Assembly: GCA_000469685.2 (NCBI GenBank)
Contig: LS997564.1
Location: 16,722,435-16,786,434, forward strand
Length of the DNA: 64,000 nt
Source of the DNA: Haemonchus contortus
Lineage: Eukaryota > Nematoda > Chromadorea > Rhabditida > Trichostrongylidae
Reading direction: 5' to 3'
Under the pieces are notes generated by a model. That model saw only the letters and a list, made by a program, of their open reading frames with translations, was not told the origin of the DNA and did no database searches. The position numbers and the translations under genes are program-made. Of the stretch, positions 11,941 to 22,584 are shown in pieces; positions within the stretch are counted from its first letter, which is position 1, and every line of letters begins with the position of its first letter.

Positions 11941-12779
11941 TTGACACGTCTTCTGAGGTTAATCAAAAGGAGATCTTGGTCGAACCGCGGACCTTTCTTG
12001 TTTTCGTTGAGGACCGTTTCCGTAGCAATCACAAAACGTCCTCGTGACGCATTGTACCACCTTTCCAGCGTTCAATACATGAATTTTGCCGTAGGTCGCG
12101 TTTTCGAACAGAGACTCTATGCTAAGCATTATGAGTTGATCTTCAATGGGAGCTCACTGAGTCCCAGTTCGACTGATGACATCCATCGCAAGAACGCGTT
12201 GAATTACGATGTTTGATAAGACCCATTCAACCTAAATTATCACTCCTAAGGTGGAAGAAGGCTTTCCTTAATTAAAGTGATTCTTGAGGTCATTCTTAAC
12301 AATTCGGGGAAAGCTGAACAACTAATAATGAAATGAATGCACAGCCCTTCTGAAGAAGGTCCTCGTGAAGAGTTCCTTTTTCGAAAAATGCTTTACCATC
12401 TGGTAGAGGATGTTTTTGTTGCCAGAGTACTCTACCAGTGGTGATTTTCCTACAGCTGCTCATGATGGACGTTTAGAGGCGGTCACTTCCCATGTTTTTC
12501 TTCAACCGTGCCATTTTCGTAATGGGAAGCGACTGGAGAAATGCAGATTCTGATCACAGAAATTGACTGAACTGGCTATTCAAAACTGACCATGCTGGAG
12601 TTTTATTGCCCGGTTCGAAGCTGTGGGTACGTAGTGGTCGAGGATGTGGAGGGACGGCAGCCCTAGTTTTTACCGTCCACCTGTGACCGCAGTTGAATTC
12701 GATCTTCCGCATTAAGTTGCACACTGCAAACCTCGGTATATTACGTCTTAATCACTGCATTCTTAATGATGTCATACTT
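11941..12779. repeat. Flank of segmental-duplication copy 2 (unidentified sequence)
   Basis: This is the counterpart of 1-819, in the same order and orientation and followed by an RTE relic in the same way. It contains the same TCTGGTAGAGGATGTTTTTG landmark near 12400. No protein family is recognised on either strand. Confidence 0.7.
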
Positions 12780-14531
12780 AGTACGACATCATCGGACTAG
12801 CGGAGCCGAGAAGGGATCGCTCGCTGCCCGCTGTGTTTGAAACTGGAGAAGAACTGTTTCTTGGAACATGCGACAACAGAGGCGACACATCGGGACTCAT
12901 GGAATGGAATCGTTGTTATGTTTCAGGTTCATTTTCTTGGAGAAAGCCTTTGATACATTCGAGACAAACGCGGTAATCAGAGCCTTGCACAACCAGAGTA
13001 TCCCCATTCAATATATAAGAACGCTTCGTGAGCTCTACAAGCTCTAAAATGCTGGCCGGGTTTGATAGCGTTTTTGGATAGATAGGCTTGAGATTGAGCT
13101 TAGGGATGACGATAATCACGGGAAACGGTTTGGTACCTGATGCTCCTTTAACGTTGAACGGAAGGAACATTTCTGAATGCTTTAGCCTTGTGTAACAGGG
13201 TCGCGAAGTCATTACGATGCGTTGAACGGAAGGAACATTTCTGAATGCTTTAGCCTTGTGTATCAGGGTCGCGAAGTAATTACGATGAAGGTCCTAGCAC
13301 CCCTGCTTTGAAGACGACATCGTGTTTATAACACCGAGCATCGGGCAGGTGGAATGCTGATGCATGCTGACCAGGTTTGAGAGTACTTTTGGAAAGATCT
13401 TCTTGATATTTGGACTTAACGAAGACGATGTTTATGAAAAACGGATTGGTAGTCCCCTTCACGCTGAGCAGGACGAACATCTCTGATTGCTCTGGCTATG
13501 GTATCTAGGTTGAAAAGGCAAGATGATGAACGACCTAGCTCCATAGCTGAGCATAAGGAAACGTGCTGCGTGGGAAGCATTTAAGAACGTCGAGAGAGTA
13601 GTGAAGAAGGCAAAAAAACATCCGGTTTGCTCACGTTTTCGACACTGCGGGCCTTCTTGCTTCGACATACGTCTCAGATACATGGACTCCACGAGATCAC
13701 GATAAGACTGAAGTGAGCGTCATTAAACGCGCTGTAGAAAGTATGTTGGCAAAAAAGTCTTGCTACAAAATGGAAACCGTTTTTAAATCATTTCTAAAAT
13801 TTTTCATATCAATCAATTTTCGGAAATATACTCATCTAAGAAATCGACAGCCTTCTCCTATCTTTTGAGCGAATCGCTGATGCCTTTTGTCTAGAGCTCA
13901 AGAAGCTGTGACTCGAAGAAACTAGTGACTGCTGCCTTCAGATCATGTTAAGTTACGAGCTTATTTCTACGAAGAAACGCTTAAGAAGGCGGAGCATATG
14001 GTAGTTAAAAAGGGCAACACTGCGGGAGTACGACTGATGGTAATCTGGAACCAAACAGGATCGGTGAACTTTTGACGTGTGTCCAAAGCGAATTTTCGAC
14101 GTGCGTTGTCCCTCTGTAGGGACATGATTCATGGTTTTGATCGTCTGTCTCTAAACCCGTTGTTCAAATAAAGGGGATCATAGGGGCAAGCGATAGCCGT
14201 GTCTACTAGTCTGCGTTTAGCAACTCCTGGTGAATGGATTCCTTCAACTGAGGAACTGAGTTGAAAATCAAATGGGTCGGACACGTCATGCGATATAGCG
14301 ATGACCGTTGGAAAAGGGCCGTTATTGACTCGATCTCTCGGGAGATCAAACGAACACGAGGGAGGTAGCCAGCGCGTTGGTCAGACTTCTTCACGAAAGC
14401 TCTAAACACAAAGACAGTTTTATCCCATGTGCACTGAGTGATAACGATCCACTGGATTACTCTGGTTCGCGACAGTGACGACTGGAAACGTTACTGGCGC
14501 CCGCTCGATCAACCGTACGGCAGGTGATATA
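12780..14531 (+). pseudogene. Decayed RTE retrotransposon relic with internal deletion (copy 2)
   Basis: The relic matches the intact RTE at 60604-63906 in three blocks. Part of the endonuclease is at 12780-12915, after which a deletion jumps directly to RT motif A near 12920. A second block runs to about 13745. A C-terminal block (GRPP-region remnant) is at 14255-14530. The middle is interrupted by a mariner relic. A short stretch near 13140-13290 is duplicated in tandem. Stops and frameshifts are frequent, and nothing here is translatable. It occupies the same place in the unit as the 820-3605 relic. Confidence 0.82.
13770..14250 (-). pseudogene. Mariner transposase 3' fragment inserted in the RTE relic
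   Basis: Read on the minus strand, this block aligns with 28610-29060. A mariner C-terminal pattern is visible: YHMLRLLKRFFV corresponds to the DYH-leading segment, followed by a degenerate tail. It interrupts the RTE relic, whose sequence resumes near 14255. The copy-1 RTE relic lacks it. Several stops occur in frame. Confidence 0.65.
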
Positions 14532-14999
14532 CAGTAGCGCTCATAAGTACTCGGCCAAACGCTTTCACGCTTCTTCGTTCACAAGTTTTTTCCTAGTGGA
14601 GCAAATCGCGCGAAATTTTGATTTGTTTAACCAAATCGTATTTCACACCACTTATTTCACACCACCAACCCTGTTTGACGGCAAAGCAGCAATATCCACA
14701 TAACTGAGAGCAAGGTGTTTTTTGCGGTAGCAAAATTCGCTTGAGTAAAGTTAGTGACGTCTGCGATTAATCGCACGTTATGTGCATTATTCTTCTCTAC
14801 TGTGTTCGGCATTAGGGCTCGTACACTTAAGAATGGCAAGATGGAAAAAAGTCCTAGAAGACCAATGTCTGCATTTCCAGTTGGTTTTGAGTTTAAGTCC
14901 TTCGGGATATCTCAAACATGATCAGATTGCAGGTTCATAGTGGCAAATATTCACAGTACACCCATGCTACACATACTGAAATTTCGCATGATAACAACA

Positions 15000-17162
15000 G
15001 GTGATGGAGAAGATGATGTTCGATAAGCTTTTCACGTGGTTTGAAAAATTCCACCTAATTCCTGAAGAGCAACACGGTTTCCTTCCTGTCCTCTCTGGGG
15101 CCTCTACCTGTACTAATCTACTCGATACATTTTGTGATGTTTGTCGGGTTATCAACTATGGTAAATCCGTAGATGTCATCCACCTTGACCTTTCGAAGGC
15201 TTTCGATAAAGTTTGTTATCCCAAGCTGATCAGTAAGTTGGAGCACTACGGTATTCGAGGGAACACCCTTAAGTGGATAAGGTCATATCTTTCTGAGAGG
15301 AGTTTCACTGTCCGTGTCGGCGATAGGTTCTCTGGTGGCTACGCATGCACCAGCGGCGTTCCGCAAGGTGGAGTTCTGTCTCCACTACTCTTCTTAGTTT
15401 ACACTATTGAAGTGCCTCAACTTCTCAGAACTTGTGGAGAGGTCCATGTCCAAATTTATGCCGATGATATCAAAGTATATGCTGCCTATGATGATATGAG
15501 GGGTGGAGTAGTGCAGCAAGCGCTCAGACTGTCTGTGGAGAGAATGAGTGAATGGGCTTCCTTATGGGATAATCCCTTGAACCTCAATAAATGTCTAGTG
15601 ATGCACTTCGGCAATTCTGCAGGAAATGATTACGTAGTGAATGGCATAACCTTTCCAGGAACCAGATCTACTAAAGATTTGCGGGTTATTTTTGATACTA
15701 GCTTGACGTTTTCTAGCCATATTGACAGTGCCGTTAAGAAAGCTTTTGCTGCCCTATTTCTGATAATGAGAAATACGAGATGTTCCGATCCATCTATACT
15801 GCTGCGTCTGTACAAAGCATATGTGCTGCCCCCCTTAGAGTATTGCTCGCAAGTATGGGGCCCTTGTCTCAAAAAGGATATTCAAAAGCTTGGACGAGTT
15901 CAACATGTGTTTACTCGACTGCTGTGGTACAGGACCGGGCCTGCTGCAAGCATTATGCAGTACCGTGATTGGTTGAAGTTTCTATCTCTTAATTCATTGC
16001 AGTATCGACGAGTAATGTCTGATTTAGTGTTCTGTTTTCGCGTCCTTCGGAAAGAGGTGAGATTGTCAGCGAGTAAGTGCTGGATTTTCAGACCTGCTAG
16101 TGAAAGATTAGGTGGGTTTAATTTACACTATCCGCCCATTCAATCCGAGAGCTATACTTTGATGTTCAGTAATCTTTTTAATCGTTGCGCTAGATGGTTC
16201 GAGCTTCTTCCGCCCCATGTTGTTCAAGCACCGAAAAGTAAGATATTTAAAAGTAGACTGAGCAAGCTCGATCTCTTGCGCGTCTTAGGTATTCCAGAAC
16301 ATACTTGACGATTACTACTGATTCCCCGGCACTTCGATTTCCTCTTGCGGCTGCCTTCGTTGTGATACATGTCTCTGACGTCTCACGTCTAATTCTGGTG
16401 GTGGATTACTAATGCCCATTTCTTTGTTTGCCTCTCTGGATATATTTCTTGTTGTTTCTACCGATTCGCTTAACGTCCATCGTCCAATTTCTCTAACCGC
16501 TTTTTCATACTATTAGCAGCTTTTTCGTTTGTAATAGCTGCTTATATTCCTAGTTTGTTTTGATAGCTTGTTCAATTTAATTTTCCGCCACGGTTTTTAC
16601 TGTTTTCCTTTCTCTCGCTGCGAGGCAAGGAGCCGGCTCGGCGGAGTATGCTTTTGATGATGATGATGTTGAGGCCTTGATTTTCATGTGCTCTGGCTGT
16701 TAGGATCTTGTGGGACGATTAACCCTTCACTCTTTTGTTTTCAGTCCCTCTTCGTCCACTCGATTGTGGTTTCAAATCGAATTTGTTTCGTACCGAACTT
16801 TGGTGTTCAGCAAGCCCTAGAAGTCTTGCTTCTCTATGCATAGTGGCCTTGGGCTAGTTTAATTTGAAGAAGCCTTTGTTCACAAGGGAAAATAGCTATT
16901 CTGTACATATGAGAAAGGTTCTAGCATCATTCTAGGAATGGTCCTTTATGCAAGCTTCTTGCTTCCTTCTCTCTCTCGTAATCACCTCCTTTCCTTTAGT
17001 GAGGCGTGTATCATGCTTCAGCTCTGACCTTATCCTCAAATTTTCTCAGGTTGATGTTTTTTTGCTTTTTTCTTTTTGTGTTCAGAGGACCTTCGCCTTT
17101 CAGTTCCTGTTTTTTTGTTGTATGGCACACCCTTTGGTGTATCAAATGAATAAATAAATAAC
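15000..17162 (+). mobile_element. 5'-truncated CR1/L2-like non-LTR retrotransposon
   Basis: This is a block with one long RT frame (15001-16308), a roughly 850-bp T-rich 3' UTR, and an AATGAATAAATAAATA tail at 17146-17161. The endonuclease and RT fingers are absent, as expected after incomplete reverse transcription. It sits inside a family A MITE, and the MITE sequence resumes directly after the tail. A possible target duplication (AACAACAG before, AACATCAAGCCAG after) is imperfect, so I do not rely on it. Confidence 0.85.
15001..16308 (+). CDS. Reverse transcriptase fragment of a CR1/L2-like LINE
   Basis: This is an uninterrupted 435-codon frame. It starts just upstream of RT block 2 (EEQHGF near residue 21). 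Next come motif A (HLDLSKAFDKV, about residues 60-70), motif B (SGVPQGGVLSPLLF near 118-131) and motif C (YADDIKVY starting at residue 153, with the catalytic Asp pair), then the thumb and a C-terminal connection domain with WGPC and FKSRLSKLDLL. The protein family copies LINE RNA into DNA at the nicked target. The methionine at 15001 is an accident of truncation: a full element would have an upstream endonuclease. The absence of stop codons suggests a fairly recent insertion. The LDLSKAFD and YADDIK motifs fit the Jockey/CR1/L2 group; the exact clade needs a tree. Confidence 0.88.
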   Translation: MMEKMMFDKLFTWFEKFHLIPEEQHGFLPVLSGASTCTNLLDTFCDVCRVINYGKSVDVIHLDLSKAFDKVCYPKLISKLEHYGIRGNTLKWIRSYLSERSFTVRVGDRFSGGYACTSGVPQGGVLSPLLFLVYTIEVPQLLRTCGEVHVQIYADDIKVYAAYDDMRGGVVQQALRLSVERMSEWASLWDNPLNLNKCLVMHFGNSAGNDYVVNGITFPGTRSTKDLRVIFDTSLTFSSHIDSAVKKAFAALFLIMRNTRCSDPSILLRLYKAYVLPPLEYCSQVWGPCLKKDIQKLGRVQHVFTRLLWYRTGPAASIMQYRDWLKFLSLNSLQYRRVMSDLVFCFRVLRKEVRLSASKCWIFRPASERLGGFNLHYPPIQSESYTLMFSNLFNRCARWFELLPPHVVQAPKSKIFKSRLSKLDLLRVLGIPEHT

Positions 17163-17233
17163 ATCAAGCCAGAAAAAAGTTACGAAGAGTACAACTGAAG
17201 TAGCATTTCGCCGAATACTTTTGAGCGCTAGTG

Positions 17234-18991
17234 TGAATTATACGTTGGCCGTTGACCACTGACCTCAAATCGGCAGGCTCATTTTCATGCTGTATTCGAT
17301 TTTTGCGATATGTTTAAACAACATCAATCCCTTATTCTCTTTCGCTCAAGCCATGCACAAAGGATGTTCGGCTTTTCGAACATAGCATTCGGTCCATGTA
17401 TTGTGCAACACACGCGAATTACCTTTCCTAATAGTTTCAACATATCTTTCTATAAGAATCATATTGAAGACACTGAAGTAACTTTGCAGGAGAATATGGA
17501 GCCAAGATGGATGGGAAGGGAATCAACTAGAATTTACACGACATCATTGTAAGGCTTGATTACATTTCTCGTACTCTATACTTCATATCAAATCAACGAT
17601 TAGTTTATTTTTCTATGATGTTTTTATGCGTGGTTCAAAGGGAACAGCTTCGTCTATTTCTCCACATGAGAAACGGAGTGGTGAGGGGAGCTTCGGCATC
17701 TTTCAACGCCTCCTAGCTGAATTCCACTATAACAGTCAGTGCTTTCAAACTGATTTCAAATAAAACGCAAGATCTGTCCGATTACCGCCGCGGAACCCTC
17801 GCGTTTCATACAGTGAACGGAAGATAACGAGCCCTTTAATGACCGTCACCCGAAACATCCAGTCGAACAGATTCAGGCAAACACAAAGAATTAGAAGTTA
17901 CATATCATTCAGGTAAGCGACCATGAGGCAGGGTGAAGCTAGCACCAAGTAAGACTCGACTGGTTCAAAGCTGGTTCTGAAAACGCTGAACCTGTTTCGA
18001 TTCTGAATGATAATGAACAAATTCCTAGTATTGAAAAGGCAGGTTAAGCACAGGTACTAGACCAGTCGCTCTTGTGCCTGATAGCAGACTGTATGTAGTC
18101 GGCTCACCACATTACAAAAATTCTTATTTGTGTGTAGTAAGAGTCCATAAATAGATATTACTAAAGTCGAAAGGGTGTACACAAGAAATTTCTAGATTAT
18201 TACATTTCCAGATTTGCCTCAGAAAAGCTTGCTGAAACAAGAAACTATTCAGGAACAGTGAAGCTGGAGCATAAAGCAAGACTATCCACAACTACCTCAG
18301 CCCAATTAAGAAGTCAAAAAACTCTATCCTGAACTCATCTACTCAATACAGTGTCTTACTGCAGTCATAACTGCTTTGGTGCCCTTCTTCTGTGTAATAA
18401 ATAATATGAGACTTGGTAGTCTGCAGTAATAAAAAGCTTCTCAAGAGCGCAGTTCGAAAACGGACTCTGTCAAAGCCAAAGCAATAGAAGAGGATCCCAC
18501 AAATAGAAAGAAGCAGAGACAGCTGACAAGAATTGAGGATCCTGCTACGGCGCGGTATTAATACCGGGGAGAAGAAGGTAAGGAGATAGATGAATGGACG
18601 AGACTAAACAAGAGAAAAGTAATGATCATAGCCGTAAGTGTAAACAAGTGTTAAAATGTTTCGATAACAACTAGTTTTGGTGCATTGTTTCCCTGAGCCC
18701 ATGTGTGAAATTTATAGTGCAGCGCTTTTGTGATCACAAATGCTTAAGGTCACCCCGCTGCAAAATCCATTTAAACTTGTATTACGCATTAGGCCTCGAA
18801 GGTCCGTCCCAGCGATCTGTGCGAGACTGGTTCCAACGCCTGAAAGACAGAAGCAAAAAACTCCTATAAGTCTTGCCTCGATCTACTGCATGTAGCTGGA
18901 AGATTTTGAGAGACTGGAAAAACGGCATTCAAATGATGGTCCTCATCAAATAACCATGTTTTTCTTTTACCGAAGATTTATTGCACAAGCA
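17234..18991. other. Non-coding part of duplicated unit, copy 2
   Basis: This is the 3' flank of the minus-strand CAP gene, matching copies 1 and 3. It contains the empty sites for the Penelope-like insertion (about 18020) and the 395-bp MITE (about 18087) of copy 1. I see no other gene. Confidence 0.65.
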
Positions 18992-20138
18992 TTAAGGAGC
19001 AATACAAAGTCCTTCATCTTTGCTACAAGTGCAACCAGTGCATTGGCAGTCTTCATCAGTTGTGCACGGATCCCCTATGTCGTAAATCAATTGGCCGAGC
19101 ATATTTCCTCTGCAATTTGTTTTTTGAAGAAGGGGTTGAAAGTGAGGACTTCATTACTGGTGCCCTCTTGACTTACGCAGGGTTGTACTCGCATCCTACA
19201 AGTGTCATGCTTGGGCACCATTGAACTGCGCAACCGATTTTGTCACTCGATTGCCAAGCCACCTGCAAGGTCAGTGTTCATTTTTTTCCAACACAAATCA
19301 CTTCGCGCGGCTTCGGAGTCTGAAATCACCTGTGTGTAGTGACCAACATCGCGATTGAAAACTTCCATAGTCAGGATATTATTATCTGGCACACCATTCA
19401 TCTGTAATTCCGCGAACCAATCCTGGACGCTCTGAAAGTGTGAAACCGTTTCCGAGTAAGGCGCAATTGAGCTCGAAATTCTAACATTTATAGCAGACTC
19501 CGTCTTGTTGAAATTAGTCTCTGATGTCATCCATAGGTTTTGCCCCCAATTGTCTCTTTGGGCATACGAGTCATGTTCGAATATGCACTCTTTTGCATAT
19601 GCTGCCATATTTGCTTCTACTTCGCAGTCGTATCTCTAAAAATTGCTGAACTCAAATTAATCTAGATACATTGCTCGGAGGAGATCAAAACGGTAAACGA
19701 AATAATCATCAAGGAAGCAAGGCTACAGTGTCATACCACTTTTAGCATTCGGGCTGCTTTCGGAGCAAATCCTCCAAGTCCATTTTTGGCCTGTCCTTTA
19801 GCAATAAGAGATCTGAAGAGCTTGCTTGTCGCACCGGTACTACGATATCATAGTTCTATTATTACATGGACACTACGACCAACCGATACTCATTGTGCTT
19901 ATCAACGAAAGCCTGCCTAACTTCATCGGTCATGCCATTGTCAGATGAGGGGCAAAGTGCAGCTGAAAAAGTTTTTTAACTACCGTAATCTCATTTTGAT
20001 GGTTTCAAAACACTGAGGAGTGCGTACCCTCCAGACATGATGACCTCAGAAGCACCTGAATGACGTTCTTGAAGAAATCTTATTTTGCTACCAGAAATTG
20101 AAACTCACCAGGATGGCAATTGTGGTAAATAGCTGCAT
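18992..20138 (-). CDS. Single-domain CAP/SCP secreted protein (ASP-like), left-arm gene
   Basis: There are seven exons: 20109-20138, 20028-20055, 19884-19962, 19737-19812, 19330-19635, 19177-19262 and 18992-19109. They splice in frame to 240 aa. Exons 1-2 give a signal peptide (MQLFTTIAIL plus VLLRSSCLE). The mature part has the CAP motifs DKHNEYR (His41) and GHYTQ (His170), a GQNL motif where GENL is more usual, and conserved cysteines. Residues 202-240 form a cysteine-rich tail (GDPCTTDEDCQCTGC). The gene is the mirror twin of 21423-22569; at least residues 4 (F versus S) and 134 (T versus M) differ. CAP proteins are secreted, and in parasitic nematodes the family is expanded and linked to host entry and immune interaction; any specific role here is unknown. 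The inverse AATAAA at 18977-18982 is the likely poly(A) signal. Confidence 0.88.
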
Positions 20139-20487
20139 ACCTCTCGAACGGCTGTGAATGTCCGCAGCACACTAGTGGCGTTTTTATAGCTGTTGATGAA
20201 TCATTTTTATGAATATCAAAAGCAGTGGCAGATAATACTTCTACTTCACAATTATTCAGAATTCATTATAAGAACAAAGAAGAAAAATCGATGCTGTCCG
20301 ATTTGTGCTCGAATGTTTTTTTCCTTCATTGAGAGCACGGTCCAGTTCTCAAGGATACCTCGCAGTATTCAGGAAGGCGTAACTAACGTGGGAAAAGAAA
20401 CCAGTACATCTTTAGCATGATTTTTTGCACACAGCGCATATTCAAAAAACTATGAACTATTCGATCGCTATTGCGAACACTAGGCAT

Positions 20488-21073
20488 GACATAGAGACTG
20501 GAAAGGAATATGGATCAAAGCGCATGCACTTTTTCTTTCTATCTCACTGTACACCTCAAACAACTAATTATAGGTCCCAGTGACAAACAGCCGTTTCTGC
20601 CGTCCTCTTCTTTCGTGAATTTTCCCAGAAAATCATTCACTTCTCTTGGGCATGGAATTTCCTGAGAGACTGTTTGACGTACTTGTATGAAATACAGTAT
20701 GGATTATGGGTCATTATTACATTGGAACCGTTGCAACCCTTTTGCATTGTGTAAAAACGGCTTTCTCTCAAAATTGGTCAGAATGTAACATTTCCTTCCA
20801 TTTATTTCCGAAAGGTGCCTCTCCATCTGGCAAAAGCACGAGAGAAGCTGTTTTCGAACCGACTAACTTTGTTGCACATTTTCCACTTCTATCTTCAACA
20901 GGTTCCCAGAAAATCGGCTAATAAAAATTTCCTACTTTCTTATCCATTTGTTTTGGCAATCAGTGCGAGAGCGGTGCCACGGGCCTGCATATTTGACAAA
21001 GTCTTGAGTTATAACTATATCACCGGCTTTCTCGTCCTTGCTCAAAGAAATAAATGGAAAATAAGTGGAATTA
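20488..21073. other. Central spacer of the inverted repeat
   Basis: This is 586 bp of non-repeated sequence between the arms. It lies between the 5' ends of two divergently transcribed CAP genes (starts at 20138 and 21423), so it may contribute upstream regulatory sequence to both. Short open frames at 20706-20921 and 20815-21081 carry no recognised domain. The left edge continues GACATA as in copy 1 (near 9874), suggesting that the left side of the spacer is the ancestral flank. Confidence 0.6.
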
Positions 21074-21422
21074 ATGCCTAGTGTTCGCAATAGCGATCGA
21101 ATAGTTCATAGTTTTTTGAATATGCGCTGTGTGCAAAAAATCATGCTAAAGATGTACTGGTTTCTTTTCCCACGTTAGTTACGCCTTCCTGAATACTGCG
21201 AGGTATCCTTGAGAACTGGACCGTGCTCTCAATGAAGGAAAAAAACATTCGAGCACAAATCGGACAGCATCGATTTTTCTTCTTTGTTCTTATAATGAAT
21301 TCTGAATAATTGTGAAGTAGAAGTATTATCTGCCACTGCTTTTGATATTCATAAAAATGATTCATCAACAGCTATAAAAACGCCACTAGTGTGCTGCGGA
21401 CATTCACAGCCGTTCGAGAGGT

Positions 21423-22569
21423 ATGCAGCTATCTACCACAATTGCCATCCTGGTGAGTTTCAATTTCTGGTAGCAAAATAAGTTTTCTTCAAGAACGTCA
21501 TTCAGGTGCTTCTGAGGTCATCATGTCTGGAGGGTACGCACTCCTCAGTGTTTTGAAACCATCAAAATGAGATTACGGTAGTTAAAAAACTTTTTCAGCT
21601 GCACTTTGCCCCTCATCTGACAATGGCATGACCGATGAAGTTAGGCAGGCTTTCGTTGATAAGCACAATGAGTATCGGTTGGTCGTAGTGTCCGTGTAAT
21701 AATAGAACTATGATATCGTAGTACCGGTGCGACAAGCAAGTTCTTCAGATCTCTTATTGCTAAAGGACAGGCCAAAAATGGACTTGGAGGATTTGCTCCG
21801 AAAGCAGCCCGAATGCTAAAAGTGGTATGACACTGTAGCCTTGCTTCCTTGATGATTATTTCGTTTACCGTTTTGATCTCCTCCGAGCAATGTATCTAGA
21901 TTAATTTGAGTTCAGCAATTTTTAGAGATACGACTGCGAAGTAGAAGCAAATATGGCAGCATATGCAAAAGAGTGCATATTCGAACATGACTCGTATGCC
22001 CAAAGAGACAATTGGGGGCAAAACCTATGGATGACATCAGAGACTAATTTCAACAAGACGGAGTCTGCTATAAATGTTAGAATTTCGAGCTCAATTGCGC
22101 CTTACTCGGAAATGGTTTCACACTTTCAGAGCGTCCAGGATTGGTTCGCGGAATTACAGATGAATGGTGTGCCAGATAATAATATCCTGACTATGGAAGT
22201 TTTCAATCGCGATGTTGGTCACTACACACAGGTGATTTCAGACTCCGAAGCCGCGCGAAGTGATTTGTGTTGGAAAAAAATGAACACTGACCTTGCAGGT
22301 GGCTTGGCAATCGAGTGACAAAATCGGTTGCGCAGTTCAATGGTGCCCAAGCATGACACTTGTAGGATGCGAGTACAACCCTGCGTAAGTCAAGAGGGCA
22401 CCAGTAATGAAGTCCTCACTTTCAACCCCTTCTTCAAAAAACAAATTGCAGAGGAAATATGCTCGGCCAATTGATTTACGACATAGGGGATCCGTGCACA
22501 ACTGATGAAGACTGCCAATGCACTGGTTGCACTTGTAGCAAAGATGAAGGACTTTGTATTGCTCCTTAA
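21423..22569 (+). CDS. Single-domain CAP/SCP secreted protein (ASP-like), right-arm gene
   Basis: There are seven exons: 21423-21452, 21506-21533, 21599-21677, 21749-21824, 21926-22231, 22299-22384 and 22452-22569. All junctions have GT/AG and the joined frame is 240 codons plus TAA. Signal peptide: MQLSTTIAIL followed by VLLRSSCLE, with cleavage likely before or near ALCPSS. CAP features are DKHNEYRS (His41), the conserved Cys in YDCEVEA (residue 75), GHYTQ (His170) and a CEYNP end motif near residue 200. The last exon adds a six-cysteine tail ending CSKDEGLCIAP. That exon is a chimera: its first part matches exon 7 of the two-domain gene of copy 1 and its last part matches exon 12. The small exon-2 plus exon-3 boundary and the donor GTTGGT after exon 3 were chosen because they keep frame in all three copies. 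I could not see a specific regulatory element. Confidence 0.9.
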
Positions 22570-22578
22570 TGCTTGTGC

Positions 22579-22584
22579 AATAAA
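22579..22584 (+). promoter_or_regulatory. Poly(A) signal of right-arm CAP gene
   Basis: An AATAAA hexamer lies 9 nt after the TAA stop, in the same relative place in all three unit copies. Confidence 0.7.

Larger units (their letters stand above)
14532..17233. mobile_element. Tc1/mariner-type MITE (family A) split by a retrotransposon
   Basis: The left part (14532-14999) and right part (17163-17233) together match the intact copies at 29588-30113 and 42785-43298. The terminal inverted repeat is CAGTAGCGCTC-like, seen in inverse at the right end as GAGCGCTAGTG. A TA dinucleotide precedes the left end. Copies 1 and 3 of the unit show the uninterrupted site (near 3612 and near 24352). The MITE is itself interrupted by a CR1-like element, so it is the older of the two insertions. 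Confidence 0.85.
17234..20487. repeat. Left arm of large inverted repeat
   Basis: This arm is the reverse complement of 21074-24360. Position pairs sum to 41561 from the centre out to at least 18956, so there is no net length change across about 1.5 kb. Further out, the sum becomes 41591 because of a single 30-bp insertion in the right arm. Only scattered substitutions were seen. The arm holds one CAP gene and its 3' flank. Beyond the arm, similarity continues into RTE relic sequence but is visibly lower. Confidence 0.93.

Noticed and set aside
15000..17175. Exact target-site duplication for the CR1-like element
   Set aside because: Sequences at the two ends (AACAACAG and AACATCAAGCCAG) are only partly alike, so a duplication was not claimed.
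18956..19171. 71-codon plus-strand frame and its mirror at 22390-22605
   Set aside because: Antisense of the last exon of the CAP gene in each arm.
20193..20420. Mirror pair of 75-codon frames (20193-20420 and 21141-21368)
   Set aside because: They lie upstream of the CAP genes in the arms, point toward the genes on neither consistent strand, have no domain, and the equivalent frame is on the other strand and altered in copy 1.
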